A stretch of DNA of 19,479 bases from Streptosporangiaceae bacterium (GCA_030039095.1 JASHQP010000359.1:1-19479), one strand, 5' to 3'. Positions 6,754 through 17,495 are shown, counted from the first letter of the stretch. Numbers and translations are program-made. Notes: generated from the letters alone by a model not told the origin.

Positions 6754-6759
6754 ACCTTA
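6754..6759 (-). promoter_or_regulatory. Candidate -10 box of glgP
   Basis: On the minus strand TAAGGT (6754-6759) lies about 44 bases upstream of the glgP GTG. The ten bases GCAACCTTAG around it (6751-6760) are identical to those around the -10 of the promoter at 2721. No good -35 is found at the usual distance, so this is tentative. Confidence 0.35.
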
Positions 6760-6796
6760 GCGAGTCAAACGCCGTGCGAGAGCCACACTGACGGCG

Positions 6797-6928
6797 ATGC
6801 GACGAAGCACATGGCGGCCATTCCCGGGTGCTGCCGACGTCAGGACCGGGCGCGACATCGAGGCACACGTGGGCGGGATCCTGGCCGGCGGGCTGTATGT
6901 GTCCCTGCTGCCCGAGCCGATCGCATGA
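6797..6928 (+). CDS. Short ORF (43 aa) or gene remnant with a rhomboid-like last helix
   Basis: An open frame in the glgP-glgE gap, from the ATG at 6797 to TGA at 6926-6928. From codon 14 on, third positions are nearly all G/C, as in real genes here. The translation includes DIEAHVGGILAGGLYVSLLP, a Gly-rich hydrophobic segment resembling the final membrane helix of rhomboid proteases (AHxGG, carrying the catalytic His). The catalytic Ser and the other membrane segments are absent, and there is no clear ribosome site. It may be a decayed fragment, a small membrane peptide or chance similarity. It ends 29 bases before glgE. Confidence 0.3.
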   Translation: MRRSTWRPFPGAADVRTGRDIEAHVGGILAGGLYVSLLPEPIA

Positions 6929-6944
6929 CCGCCGCCTTCGCGGG

Positions 6945-6950
6945 TAGCTT
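6945..6950 (+). promoter_or_regulatory. -10 box of glgE, probably a leaderless transcript
   Basis: TAGCTT fits the actinobacterial TANNNT -10 and ends seven bases before the glgE GTG (6958). Transcription would then start at or beside the start codon. No Shine-Dalgarno sequence precedes the GTG, and an in-frame stop TAA (6955-6957) directly precedes it. ATGACC (6925-6930) resembles a -35 but the spacer would be only 14 bases. Confidence 0.5.
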
Positions 6951-6957
6951 TTGCTAA

Positions 6958-9018
6958 GTGATCGGCAGGATCCCCATCGTTGACGTGCAGCCAGTCGTGG
7001 CCGGCGGAGAGTACCCCGCCAAGGCCGTTGTGGGCGAGTCGTTCCCGGTCAGTGCCACCGTCTTCCGCGAAGGGCACGGGATGCTCGGGACGGGCGTGGT
7101 GCTGCGCGGGCCGGACGGCCATCGCCGCCCGCTGGTGCCCATGGCCGAGCTCGCGCCCGGCACCGACCGTTACGGAGCCGAGGTGACGGTGACGTCGGAG
7201 GGCCTGTGGCACTTCGAGGTCGAGGCGTGGGGAGACCCGATCGCCCGGTGGCGCCACGATGCGGATATCAAGATTCCGCTCGGGCAGGACGTGGAGCTGA
7301 CCCTGGCCGAAGGCGCGCTGCTCTTCGGGCGCGCGGCCACCCGGGCCACCCGGCTCCCGCGGTCGGCCGGAACCGAGGACAAGCACGACGCCGCCGTTGC
7401 ACGGGCGGCCTTCGAGGTCTTGGCCGCGACGCTTCGGGACACGGCCGTCCCCGCCCTGGACCGCCTCGCGGCGGCCAACAGCGAGGAGACCACCGCGATC
7501 ACCGCTGCGTTCCCGCTCCGTGATCTGCTCACCAGGTCCGCCAGGCGCCCCGTGATCGTGCACAGGCAGCGCGCGCTCTACGGCTCCTGGTACGAGTTTT
7601 TCCCCAGGTCGGAGAGGGCCATCGTCGACGTGGGGCCCGGGCAGCGCCCGAAGTCCGGGACCCTGCGAGCCGCCGCACGGCGGCTGGACGCGATCGCCGC
7701 GATGGGCTTCGACGTGGTCTACATCCCGCCCGTCCACCCGATCGGGATCACCGCGAGGAAAGGACCGAACAATTCCCTGAACGCGGGACCCGGCGACCCT
7801 GGGTCGCCATGGGCGATCGGGTCAGCCGAGGGAGGCCACGACGCCATCCACCCGGACCTGGGCACGATCGCCGACTTCGACGGCTTCGTCGGGCGCGCCG
7901 CCGAACTCGGCCTGGAGATCGCCATGGACCTGGCGATCCAGACCTCACCGGATCACCCGTGGGTCACCGAGCACCCCGAGTGGTTCACCAGGAGGGCCGA
8001 CGGCACGATCGCGTACGCGGAAAACCCGCCCAAGAAGTACCAGGACATCTACCCGGTCAACTTCGACGGCGACCCGGAGGGCATCTACGCCGAGGTGCTC
8101 CGCATCGTGCGGCACTGGATGTCGCACGGGATCCGGATCTTCCGCGTGGACAACCCGCACACCAAGCCGCTGCCGTTCTGGGAGCGGCTGCTGGCCGAGA
8201 TCGCTGCCACCGACCCGGACGTGCTCTTCCTGTCCGAGGCCTTCACCAGGCCGGCGATGATGCACAACCTCGCCCGCATCGGGTTCCACCAGTCCTATAC
8301 GTACTTCACGTGGCGCAACTCGGCCGCGGAGCTCACCGAGTACCTGGTGGAACTCTCTGGCCCGGCCGCCGCGTACATGCGGCCCAACTTCTTCGTCAAT
8401 ACCCCGGACATCCTCACCGAGTACCTGCAGCACGGCGGCCCGCCGGCGTTCCGCGTCCGGGCCACGCTGGCCGCAACGCTGTCCCCGACCTGGGGCGTGT
8501 ACTCAGGATTCGAGCTGTGCGAGAACGCCGCCCTGGTCCCGGGCAGCGAGGAATACCTGGACTCGGAGAAGTACCAGTACCGTCCGCGGGACTGGGAGCA
8601 TGCCGAATACGTTCCTCCACCGCTGGCCGATATCGGGCCGTTCATCACCCACCTCAACTTGCTCCGTAAGTCACATCCAGCCCTGCATCAGCTCCGGAAC
8701 CTGCGTTTTCACCACAGTGACCAGCCGGAGATACTCTGCTACTCGAAGAGCGTCCTGGCGGAGGGCGGGGGCGGCGAGCGCGACACTGTTCTGGTCGTGG
8801 TAAATATCGACCCGCATCATCCCCGGGAGGCAACCGTCTGGCTCGACCTCTCGGCGCTCGGCGTCAGCGTGGGTGAGGGTTTCGTTGTGGCGGACGAACT
8901 GTCCGGCAAGGAGTTCCGCTGGGGCCAGGCGAATTACGTGCGGCTGGATCCGGCGGTGACTCCAGCGCACATCTTCACAGTGAAATCCGGCCAGGTAGGT
9001 GCCGGACCAGGGACGTAA
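6958..9018 (+). CDS. glgE: Alpha-1,4-glucan:maltose-1-phosphate maltosyltransferase
   Basis: A 686-residue GH13_3 enzyme that transfers maltosyl units from alpha-maltose-1-phosphate to the non-reducing end of alpha-1,4-glucans, in the cytoplasm. The N-terminal beta domain (about 1-105; VQPVVAGGEYPAKAVVGESF) is followed by the helical insert and the (beta/alpha)8 barrel with the GlgE signatures GFDVVYIPPVHPIG, GSPWAIGSAEGGHDAIHP and AYAENPPKKYQDIYPVNFD. The nucleophile is D398 (FRVDNPHTKP), the acid/base E427 (FLSEAFTRP) and the third carboxylate D484 (NTPDIL). The spacings of 29 and 57 equal those of Streptomyces GlgE (D394/E423/D480 as I recall them). A beta-sandwich C-terminal domain follows. 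The GTG start is fixed by the preceding in-frame stop. It is first in the glgE-treS-mak-glgB series. Confidence 0.96.
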   Translation: MIGRIPIVDVQPVVAGGEYPAKAVVGESFPVSATVFREGHGMLGTGVVLRGPDGHRRPLVPMAELAPGTDRYGAEVTVTSEGLWHFEVEAWGDPIARWRHDADIKIPLGQDVELTLAEGALLFGRAATRATRLPRSAGTEDKHDAAVARAAFEVLAATLRDTAVPALDRLAAANSEETTAITAAFPLRDLLTRSARRPVIVHRQRALYGSWYEFFPRSERAIVDVGPGQRPKSGTLRAAARRLDAIAAMGFDVVYIPPVHPIGITARKGPNNSLNAGPGDPGSPWAIGSAEGGHDAIHPDLGTIADFDGFVGRAAELGLEIAMDLAIQTSPDHPWVTEHPEWFTRRADGTIAYAENPPKKYQDIYPVNFDGDPEGIYAEVLRIVRHWMSHGIRIFRVDNPHTKPLPFWERLLAEIAATDPDVLFLSEAFTRPAMMHNLARIGFHQSYTYFTWRNSAAELTEYLVELSGPAAAYMRPNFFVNTPDILTEYLQHGGPPAFRVRATLAATLSPTWGVYSGFELCENAALVPGSEEYLDSEKYQYRPRDWEHAEYVPPPLADIGPFITHLNLLRKSHPALHQLRNLRFHHSDQPEILCYSKSVLAEGGGGERDTVLVVVNIDPHHPREATVWLDLSALGVSVGEGFVVADELSGKEFRWGQANYVRLDPAVTPAHIFTVKSGQVGAGPGT

Positions 9019-9064
9019 CGATTTGCAGACATGTAACGAACAGCAGCACAACAGGCTCGTAGCT

Positions 9065-9100
9065 TAAGGTAGCTCGGTCGGCGGAGACAGCGGGAGACAG
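9065..9100 (+). promoter_or_regulatory. Candidate -10 and ribosome site of treS
   Basis: TAAGGT (9065-9070) fits TANNNT and lies 32 bases before the treS GTG; no clear -35 is seen. GGAGACAG occurs twice ten bases apart (9083-9090, 9093-9100). The second copy includes GGGAG six bases before the start, a good ribosome site. treS may thus be transcribed separately in addition to readthrough from glgE (84-base gap). Confidence 0.4.
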
Positions 9101-9102
9101 TA

Positions 9103-10917
<1,815 letters not shown>

Positions 10918-10972
10918 GCCGGCACCCCGGTGTGTCACAGATCCCGCCTGATCGACTGCCCGGACCGTAACG

Positions 10973-10985
10973 CGGCGATCCGCCG
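10973..10985 (+). other. Small hairpin in the treS-mak gap
   Basis: CGGCG-ATC-CGCCG followed by TTT in the 109-base gap between treS and mak. It is a weak terminator or processing hairpin at most. No other clear signal is seen in the gap apart from TAGACC seven bases before the mak ATG, which only partly fits a -10 box. Confidence 0.25.
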
Positions 10986-11026
10986 TTTCCGGGATGACTG
11001 GCAAGTCGCGGGGTAGACCTGGAGTC

Positions 11027-12520
11027 ATGACATTTGAGGACACACTTGCGGCGTGGCTGCCGTCGCAGCGCTGGTACTCGGGCATCAGCGCTACGGTGCG
11101 TGACCTCTCGATAACGGCCGATACCACCCTGGCCGCCGGTGACCCCGAACTGCGCCACCTGATCGTCGCCGTGTCCGCCGACGGGCAGACAGCGCGCTAC
11201 CAGGTCCTGGCGGGCATCCGCTCGCACGTCCCCGACTCGCTGCGGCACGCGGTCATGGGCCCGGCCGGCTCCGGCCGCACCGCCTACGAGGCGCTGCACG
11301 ACCCGGAGCTGACCAAGGTGCTGCTGCGCGCCATCGCGGATCGGGCGACCGTCGGCCGGGTCCGCTTCGACCGGGAGCCCGGCGCGGTCATCGACACCAG
11401 CCTGGACAGCCTGATGCTAGCCGCCGAGCAGAGCAACACCAGCCTGATCTTCGGTGATTCGGCCATCCTCAAGGTGCTGCGCAGGGTCTTCCCCGGCCGC
11501 AGTCCCGAGCTCGAGGTGACCAGCGCGCTGGCGCGGCGGGGCTCGAAGCACGTGGCCGAGCCGTTCGGGTGGATCGAAACCACCACCGACAGCGGCGAGC
11601 CGTCGCTTCTCGCGATCTTGTCCAGGTACCTGCCCGGGGCCAGCGACGGCTGGTCGCTGGCCGCCACCAGCCTGCGCGATCTCTACTCGCCACAGGGCGC
11701 CGCGGAACCAGGGACGATCCACCCCGACCAGGCCGGTGGCGACTTCGCCGGAGAGGCGTTCCGGCTCGGCAGGGCGACCGCGGAGGTGCACGCCGACCTC
11801 GCCGCCGCCTTCGGCGCCACCGAACTCGAGCCGGGCGCGATGCGTGACCTGGCCGGGCAGATGGCCCGCAGGCTCGACATCGCCGACGCCGAGGTGCCCG
11901 AGTTGCACCCGTATGCAGCCAAGGTTCGCGGCTACTACGCCGACCTCGCCGCCGCCGGCGGGCCCGTTCCGGTGCAGCGGGTGCACGGCGACTACCACCT
12001 CGGCCAGGTGCTTCGCACGGCGACCGGCTGGGTGGTTCTGGACTTCGAGGGCGAGCCGGCGGTTCCGCTCGAGGAGCGCAGGGCGCCGTCGGTCGCGCTG
12101 CGCGACGTGGCCGGCATGCTCCGCTCGTTCGACTACGCTGCCCGTCATCAGCTGCTCGACCGCCCGGACGGCGAGAAGCTCCGTGACCTCGCCGACGAGT
12201 GGGTGGAGCGCAGCCAGGCGGCGTTCTGCAAGGGCTACGCCGAGGCTGGCGGCATGGATCCGCAGGCCCACGGCACGCTGTTGCGGGCACTGATGCTCGA
12301 CAAGGCGGTATATGAGGTGGTTTACGAGGCCAGGCACCGCCCGTCCTGGCTATCGGTGCCACTCGACTCGATTGCGGCGTCCTTATGGAAAAAACCAGCC
12401 AGCAGGCCGGCCCGGCCACCCGGATCAGCCACGCCGAGATCGGCAGGATCGTCGCGGGAACACATCACGACCCGCACTCGGTCCTCGGCGCGCACGAGGG
12501 CGCGGCCGGGACGGTCGTAG
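11027..12520 (+). CDS. mak: Maltokinase, with an abnormal C-terminal tail overlapping glgB
   Basis: A 497-residue kinase (Mak/Pep2) that phosphorylates maltose with ATP to maltose-1-phosphate, the GlgE substrate. I start at the ATG 11027 ([19 protein letters not shown]), the usual N-terminus; an upstream ATG at 10994 would add 11 unconserved residues. The N-terminal cap domain covers roughly residues 1-90. The APH-like kinase lobe carries [10 protein letters not shown] (D322, catalytic) and VVLDFEGEP (D339, metal-binding). Mycobacterial Mak ends at about 455 residues, just after the segment seen here as LDSIAASL. Here the frame continues for 44 more residues (454-497), rich in Arg, Ser, Thr and Pro, entirely within glgB. 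TGG at 12386-12388 replaces the TGA that would give a normal ATGA junction. Kinase residues are intact, so activity is likely. Confidence 0.94.
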   Translation: MTFEDTLAAWLPSQRWYSGISATVRDLSITADTTLAAGDPELRHLIVAVSADGQTARYQVLAGIRSHVPDSLRHAVMGPAGSGRTAYEALHDPELTKVLLRAIADRATVGRVRFDREPGAVIDTSLDSLMLAAEQSNTSLIFGDSAILKVLRRVFPGRSPELEVTSALARRGSKHVAEPFGWIETTTDSGEPSLLAILSRYLPGASDGWSLAATSLRDLYSPQGAAEPGTIHPDQAGGDFAGEAFRLGRATAEVHADLAAAFGATELEPGAMRDLAGQMARRLDIADAEVPELHPYAAKVRGYYADLAAAGGPVPVQRVHGDYHLGQVLRTATGWVVLDFEGEPAVPLEERRAPSVALRDVAGMLRSFDYAARHQLLDRPDGEKLRDLADEWVERSQAAFCKGYAEAGGMDPQAHGTLLRALMLDKAVYEVVYEARHRPSWLSVPLDSIAASLWKKPASRPARPPGSATPRSAGSSREHITTRTRSSARTRARPGRS

Positions 12521-14607
12521 CCACGCTGCGCCCCCTGGCGGCGTCGGTCGCCGTCGTGCTGCCGGACGGCCGCAGGTTCCCCATGGAGCACGTACACGAA
12601 GGCGTGTTCGCGGTCACGCTGCCGGCCAGCGGCGTTCCCGACTACCGGCTGGCCGTCGCCTACCCGGCGCCGGACGGCACCGAGACCCTGCCCGAGACCG
12701 TCACCGACGACCCGTACCGCCACCTGCCGACGCTCGGCGAGATCGATCTGCACCTGATCGCCGAGGGGAGGCACGAGCAGCTGTGGCGCGTGCTGGGCGC
12801 GCACGTGAGCGAGAAGGCCGGCGGCACCGCGTTCGCGGTCTGGGCGCCGAACGCGCGCGGCGTCCGGGTGATCGGGGACTTCAATCACTGGGACGGGCGC
12901 GCGCACCCGATGCGCTCGCTGGGCTCCTCGGGCGTCTGGGAGCTCTTCGTTCCCGAGGTCAGCCCCGGCACCCGGTACAAGTACGACATCTGCGGCCCGG
13001 ATGGCACCTGGCACAGCAAGGCCGACCCGATGGCCGCGCTGGCGGAGCGACCGCCGGCCACCGCCTCGGTGGTCTACGACTCCGGCTACGAGTGGGCCGA
13101 TCAGGCGTGGATGACCGGGCGTGCTGAGCGCGACCCGCTGGCCCAGCGGATGAGCGTGTACGAGGTGCACATCGGCTCGTGGCGGCCCGGGCTTTCCTAC
13201 ACCGAGCTCGCCGAGCAGCTCACCGATTACGTCACCGGGCTCGGGTTCACGCACGTCGAGTTCCTGCCGGTCGCCGAGCACCCGTTCGGCGGATCCTGGG
13301 GCTACCAGGTGACCTCGTACTACGCGCCCACGGCCCGATTTGGGTCGCCGGATGACTTCCGGTACCTGGTAGACCGGCTGCACCAGGCCGGCATCGGCGT
13401 GATCCTCGACTGGGTTCCGGCCCACTTCCCGCGCGATGACTGGGCGCTGGCCAGGTTCGACGGCACCCCGCTCTACGAGCACGCCGACCCCCACCGGGGC
13501 GTGCACCCCGACTGGGGCACGTTCATCTTCGACTTCGGCAGGCCCGAGGTGCGCAACTTCCTCGTCGCCAATGCGATCTACTGGATGGAGGAGTACCACG
13601 CCGACGGACTCCGGGTGGACGCTGTCGCGTCCATGCTCTACCTGGACTACTCGCGCGCGGACGGCGAGTGGTCGCCGAACGCGCTCGGCGGCAGAGAGAA
13701 CCTGGACGCTGTCTCGTTCCTGCGCGAGACGAACGCCACCTGCTACAAGAGGCTGCCGGGCATCATGATGATCGCCGAGGAGTCCACGGCCTGGCCCGGG
13801 GTGACCAAGCCGGTGCACATGGGCGGGCTCGGGTTCGGCCTCAAGTGGAACCTCGGCTGGATGCACGACACCCTGTCCTACCTGTCCACCGACCCCATCT
13901 TCCGCAACTATCACCAGAACGAGATCACGTTCTCGATGGTGTACGCGTTCAGCGAGAACTTCGTGCTGCCGCTGTCACACGACGAGGTGGTGCACGGCAA
14001 GGGATCGCTCCTGCGCAAGATGCCCGGCGACCGGTGGAAGCAGTTCGCCGGCCTGCGGGCGCTGCTCGCCTACCAGTGGGCTCACCCCGGCAAGCAGCTT
14101 CTGTTCATGGGATCGGAGTTCGGCCAGGACAGCGAGTGGTCCGAGCAGGCAGGGCTCGACTGGCAGGCGCTGAGCGACGGAACCGGATTCCATAGCGGCG
14201 TGCAGCGCCTGGTCGGGGACCTGAACCGGGTATACGGGGAGAGCCCGGCGCTGTGGCGCCAGGACTTCAGCCCGCTCGGGTTCAACTGGATCGACGCGAG
14301 CGACGCGGACGGGAACGTGCTGGCGTTCCTGCGGTTCGCCGGGGCAGACGAGACCGGGCCCGGGGCTAAGACCGTCGCGTGCGTGGTGAACTTCTCCGGC
14401 GGTCCGCACCTCGGCTACCGCGTCGGCCTGCCGGCCTCCGGCCGCTGGCGAGAGGTGATCAACACCGACGCCGCCGACTACAGCGGCAGCGGCGTGGGCA
14501 ACCTCGGGGCCGTCGAGGCCGTGAACGAGCCGTGGCACGGCCAGCCCGCCTCGGCGTCGCTCAACCTGCCGCCGCTCGGGGTGCTCTGGCTGGCGCCGGA
14601 GGACTGA
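12385..14607 (+). CDS. glgB: 1,4-alpha-glucan branching enzyme
   Basis: A 740-residue GH13_9 enzyme that introduces alpha-1,6 branches into the glucan made by GlgE. Two beta domains precede the barrel: an N1 module (about 12-105; [18 protein letters not shown]) and CBM48 (about 130-225; [20 protein letters not shown]). Barrel motifs include [26 protein letters not shown] and [14 protein letters not shown]. The triad is D412 ([15 protein letters not shown]), E465 ([11 protein letters not shown]) and D533 ([16 protein letters not shown]), almost the same numbering as mycobacterial GlgB. The ATG at 12385 lies inside the mak frame and has no Shine-Dalgarno, so translation is probably coupled to mak; the only other starts lie beyond conserved N1 sequence. 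An inverted repeat GGTCAC/GTGACC (14612-14617, 14632-14637) just after the stop may act as a terminator against the convergent gene. Confidence 0.95.
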   Translation: MEKTSQQAGPATRISHAEIGRIVAGTHHDPHSVLGAHEGAAGTVVATLRPLAASVAVVLPDGRRFPMEHVHEGVFAVTLPASGVPDYRLAVAYPAPDGTETLPETVTDDPYRHLPTLGEIDLHLIAEGRHEQLWRVLGAHVSEKAGGTAFAVWAPNARGVRVIGDFNHWDGRAHPMRSLGSSGVWELFVPEVSPGTRYKYDICGPDGTWHSKADPMAALAERPPATASVVYDSGYEWADQAWMTGRAERDPLAQRMSVYEVHIGSWRPGLSYTELAEQLTDYVTGLGFTHVEFLPVAEHPFGGSWGYQVTSYYAPTARFGSPDDFRYLVDRLHQAGIGVILDWVPAHFPRDDWALARFDGTPLYEHADPHRGVHPDWGTFIFDFGRPEVRNFLVANAIYWMEEYHADGLRVDAVASMLYLDYSRADGEWSPNALGGRENLDAVSFLRETNATCYKRLPGIMMIAEESTAWPGVTKPVHMGGLGFGLKWNLGWMHDTLSYLSTDPIFRNYHQNEITFSMVYAFSENFVLPLSHDEVVHGKGSLLRKMPGDRWKQFAGLRALLAYQWAHPGKQLLFMGSEFGQDSEWSEQAGLDWQALSDGTGFHSGVQRLVGDLNRVYGESPALWRQDFSPLGFNWIDASDADGNVLAFLRFAGADETGPGAKTVACVVNFSGGPHLGYRVGLPASGRWREVINTDAADYSGSGVGNLGAVEAVNEPWHGQPASASLNLPPLGVLWLAPED

Positions 14608-14627
14608 CCAGGGTCACGGCCCCGTGC

Positions 14628-15161
14628 TCAGGTGACCTCGATGATGTCGGCGGCCGTCAGCCGGCCGGCCTCGACGCGCAGCACGCCGACGGTGCCGTGC
14701 GGCTGACGGCGGCGGTCGGTGGGCGAGCCGGGGTTGAAGATCCGGAACCCGTCATTCTCGGCGTCCATCGGGATGTGGGAGTGACCGAACACCACCAGGT
14801 CCGCGCCCGGGAACCCGCGCCGCATCCGCTGGAGCCGGCCGGGTGCCGGGCCGCTGTCGTGGATCATCGCGACCCGCAGGCCGCCGAGATCGGCCTCGAG
14901 TGCCGGCGTCGCGCCCCAGGCCTCCACGTCGGGGCCGTCGTTGTTGCCGACCACGGCCAGCACCGGGGCGTATTGGGACAGCTCGTCGAGTACCGCGGCG
15001 GTGCAGACGTCGCCCGCGTGCAAGATCACGTCCGCCAGGCGAAGCTGCGCGGCCACCGGGGCCGGGCAGGACTTCCACCGCCGTGGTGCGTGCGTGTCGG
15101 AGAGCGCCACCACCCGTAGCACGCTCCCGGGCAGCGCTGGAACCCCCGATGTCGGCACCAT
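14628..15161 (-). CDS. YfcE/MJ0936-type metallophosphoesterase
   Basis: A 177-residue calcineurin-like phosphoesterase of the Metallophos_2 (YfcE) group, which use two metal ions to cleave phosphodiesters; the natural substrate is unknown. Metal ligands are all visible: D22/H24 (ALSDTHAP), D51 (LHAGDV), N73 in GNND (71-75), H101 (MIHDSG), and H127/H129 (FGHSHIP). FNPGSPTDRR near the C-terminus is the usual family end. The frame is open to an ATG at 15207-15209, which overlaps the start of the divergent gene. I prefer the ATG at 15159-15161 because nothing conserved lies upstream, though neither start has a strong ribosome site and one just before VLRVVALSD is possible. It converges on glgB with a 20-base gap. 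Confidence 0.85.
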   Translation of the reverse strand: MVPTSGVPALPGSVLRVVALSDTHAPRRWKSCPAPVAAQLRLADVILHAGDVCTAAVLDELSQYAPVLAVVGNNDGPDVEAWGATPALEADLGGLRVAMIHDSGPAPGRLQRMRRGFPGADLVVFGHSHIPMDAENDGFRIFNPGSPTDRRRQPHGTVGVLRVEAGRLTAADIIEVT

Positions 15162-15207
15162 GGATCGTGGGTACCACACGTCGTGAGGCCGGCGCACTGG
15201 AGGACAC

Positions 15208-16074
15208 ATGGACGAAGAGCTTTCCGCGCGGGAACCCGAGCACGAGCCGGTGCCGCCGCACGCGGCGGACCACGTCGCCGGCGTCGCCTCGGCAGCGGTG
15301 CAGCCCGGCCGGATGCCGGCGATCTACCTCGGCCACGGCGCGCCGCCACTGGTCGACGACCCGCTGTGGGTGGTCCAGCTGGCGGCGTGGGCCAGCGCCC
15401 TGCCGCGGCCCCGGGCCATCCTGATGGTGTCGGCACACTGGGAATCCGCGCCGCTCGCGATCGGCGCGACCGACGACGGCGTGCCGCTCGTCTACGACTT
15501 CGGCGGGTTTGCCGAGCGCTACTACCGGGCCAGGTACCCGTCCCCCGGTGCACCCGGCCTCGCCTCGCAGGTCCGTGCGCTGCTCTCGGGCAGGGAACCG
15601 GTCACCGACCTGCCGGGCCGTGGCCTGGACCACGGCGCCTACGTGCCGCTGACCGTCATGTACCCCGACGCCGATATCCCGGTGCTGCAGATCTCCATGC
15701 CCAGCCTGGATCCCGCGCGGCTGCTGCGGATCGGCGAGGCGCTGCACCCGCTGCGCGACGACGGCGTGCTGATCATCGGCAGCGGTTTTCTCACCCACGG
15801 GCTGCCGTTCCTGCAGGACTTCCGCTTCGACGCGCCGGCCCCGGGCTGGTCGGCCGAGTTCGATCACTGGGCCGCCGAGGCGCTGGACGCAGGCGACGTG
15901 GATGCGCTCGCCAACTTCGCCAGCGCGCCCGCTGCCCGTTACGCCCACCCGACCACCGAGCACTTCGCCCCGCTGTTCGTGACGCTCGGCGCGGCCGGAG
16001 AAGCGCCCGCGCCCGTGACCACGATCACCGGCTACTGGCTGGGCCTGGCCAAGCGGTCGATCCAGGTGGCCTAG
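15208..16074 (+). CDS. DODA/LigB-type extradiol aromatic ring-opening dioxygenase
   Basis: A 288-residue member of the class III extradiol dioxygenase (4,5-DOPA dioxygenase, YgiD) group. These use a divalent metal, Fe or Zn, and act on catechols; the substrate here is unknown. Motifs are YLGHGAPPLVDD (H43), ILMVSAHWES (H77), LDHGAYVPLTVMYPDADIPV (H142), GSGFLTHGLP (H197) and TTEHFAPLFVTLGA (H252). H43, H77 and H252 have the spacing of the metal ligands of E. coli YgiD. The first 35 residues (EPEHEPVPPHAADHV) are an acidic, His/Pro-rich extension not needed for the fold. The start is secure: GGAGG lies five bases before the ATG. It is divergent from the metallophosphoesterase and converges on the amine oxidase (13-base gap). 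Confidence 0.88.
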   Translation: MDEELSAREPEHEPVPPHAADHVAGVASAAVQPGRMPAIYLGHGAPPLVDDPLWVVQLAAWASALPRPRAILMVSAHWESAPLAIGATDDGVPLVYDFGGFAERYYRARYPSPGAPGLASQVRALLSGREPVTDLPGRGLDHGAYVPLTVMYPDADIPVLQISMPSLDPARLLRIGEALHPLRDDGVLIIGSGFLTHGLPFLQDFRFDAPAPGWSAEFDHWAAEALDAGDVDALANFASAPAARYAHPTTEHFAPLFVTLGAAGEAPAPVTTITGYWLGLAKRSIQVA

Positions 16075-16087
16075 CCTCCGGGACCGG

Positions 16088-17317
16088 TCACCGGCCCGGG
16101 CTCCGGCCGGCGAGCACCTCGCGCGCCGCCCGCTCACCGGAGCGCAGCGCGCCTTCCATCAGGCCGGCGAGGTCACCGGCGGTGTGCTCGCCGGCGAAAT
16201 GCACCCGACCTGCCGGAGCCGCCAGAATGTCCTGGGCGCCCGGTGCCGTCGTGACGATATCCGCGGAATACGACTCACCCGCCCACGGGTCGTCGTTCCA
16301 GGTGGTGAGCACCGCGCCGGCTGGACTGGCATCCAGTTCCGGGAGCAGCGCCGCGGCCAGGGCTGCCCAGACGGCCGGGCCATCCGCGACGCCGAGGGCT
16401 GCCAGGCCCCGTTCGGTGCCGGCGAAGGCGTGCAGGACCGGCTGTACCTGCCCGGTCGCGTCGGTCGCTGTCCAGGCCCAGAAGCGGCCCGGCACGCTCT
16501 GCACCGCCGTGGCCCGGGCCGGCCGGCCGAGCGGCATGTGCAGCTTGGCGTTGTGCGCCAGCCCGCTGCGCTCCCAGGCGGCCCGCTGAGGGCCGGGCAC
16601 GGACGGCGAGATCGGCAGGCCGCGCAGCACCGCCATGGGAACCGTCACGATCGCGGCATCACCGGCGACGGCACCCCCCGCCGTGCTCACGCGGACGCCC
16701 TGGTGGTCATGCTCGACCGCGCTGACCGGGCTGCCGAGCCGCACCGCCGGCCCAAGCCGCCTGGCCAGCTCCTGGGCCACACGCTGGTTGCCGCCCGCCA
16801 CCCGCCAGCTCGGCCGCCTCGCGAAACCGGCGGTGGCGTCGCGGGCCGCCGCGGCCGCGAGCAGGCCGGCGCTGACCCCGTCGGTGGTTTCGATCCGTGA
16901 CAGGTACGCTGCCAGCGCAGCGGGCGGTCCGGCCCAGCCTTCGGCCACAGCGGCGAGGGAGATGCCCGGCGGGGCGGCGGCCGCCGCGGTGGCAACCCAG
17001 GCAGCGCAGCTGGCCACCTCCTGCGTCGAGACAGGGCCACCGCCGCGGGGCTCCCGCTCGTAGTACGACATCCCGGTGGCCGCGAGTTCCAGGCCGACCT
17101 CGCGCAGGACGCCGCGCAGCACGTCGTAGCCGTCCAGGACGAACTCGGCGCCGCGCTCGATCACCGTCCGCGGATCGCCGGGAATCAGCTCCTGCGACCA
17201 CACGCGGCCGCCGACCCGGTCACGCGCCTCCAGCACGACCACCTCGCAGCCGCCCTGGGCCAGCCGCCACGCCGCCATCAGCCCGGCGAAGCCCGCCCCG
17301 ATCACCACGACCCGCAC
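16088..17317 (-). CDS. Flavin-containing amine oxidase family protein
   Basis: A 409-residue FAD-dependent oxidoreductase of the monoamine-oxidase/polyamine-oxidase type, expected to oxidise an amine with O2; the substrate is not predictable. Residues 2-12 contain the Rossmann GxGxxG (VVVIGAGFAGLMAAWRL), followed by the ADP-ribose Glu and GG motif VVVLEARDRVGGRVW. The C-terminus has the FAD-binding end VHFAGEHTAGDLAGLMEGAL. NAKLHMPL may supply the lysine near flavin N5 (inference). There is no signal peptide. The frame is open to 17464, but the GTG at 17315-17317 is the better start: GGAGG is six bases upstream and the FAD motif begins immediately. A minus-strand TACGAT (17357-17362) may be its -10, giving a 33-base leader. 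Confidence 0.9.
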   Translation of the reverse strand: MRVVVIGAGFAGLMAAWRLAQGGCEVVVLEARDRVGGRVWSQELIPGDPRTVIERGAEFVLDGYDVLRGVLREVGLELAATGMSYYEREPRGGGPVSTQEVASCAAWVATAAAAAPPGISLAAVAEGWAGPPAALAAYLSRIETTDGVSAGLLAAAAARDATAGFARRPSWRVAGGNQRVAQELARRLGPAVRLGSPVSAVEHDHQGVRVSTAGGAVAGDAAIVTVPMAVLRGLPISPSVPGPQRAAWERSGLAHNAKLHMPLGRPARATAVQSVPGRFWAWTATDATGQVQPVLHAFAGTERGLAALGVADGPAVWAALAAALLPELDASPAGAVLTTWNDDPWAGESYSADIVTTAPGAQDILAAPAGRVHFAGEHTAGDLAGLMEGALRSGERAAREVLAGRSPGR

Positions 17318-17438
17318 GCCAGGCCTCCGCCCCTCTGTGGTCAGCGTTACCAGCCGATCGTAGACAGGCGGCGGCGATGTCACCCTGCGGCACCACGCAA
17401 GCCCGGCTTCGCAGACCGACGGCCGGCAGCCCGGAAAT

Positions 17439-17453
17439 CGGGCACGGTGCCCG
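17439..17453. promoter_or_regulatory. Perfect 15-base palindrome upstream of the PPOX gene
   Basis: CGGGCAC-G-GTGCCCG has seven-base arms around one base. Its centre lies about 50 bases before the probable transcription start of the PPOX gene (17496), in the 178-base divergent gap with the amine oxidase gene. That position suits an activator or repressor site, but no protein can be assigned. Confidence 0.45.
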
Positions 17454-17483
17454 TGACCGGCCAAGATTGTCGGTGCCTGTTCC

Positions 17484-17489
17484 TAGCAT
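17484..17489 (+). promoter_or_regulatory. -10 box of the PPOX gene, probably leaderless
   Basis: TAGCAT fits TANNNT and ends six bases before the ATG at 17496. No Shine-Dalgarno sequence is present. The layout matches glgE and the P450 gene. Confidence 0.5.
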
Positions 17490-17495
17490 CGGGTC

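Noticed and set aside
12322..13914. 530-codon minus-strand frame opposite mak and glgB
   Set aside because: Antisense shadow; no domain in the translation, while glgB is well supported.
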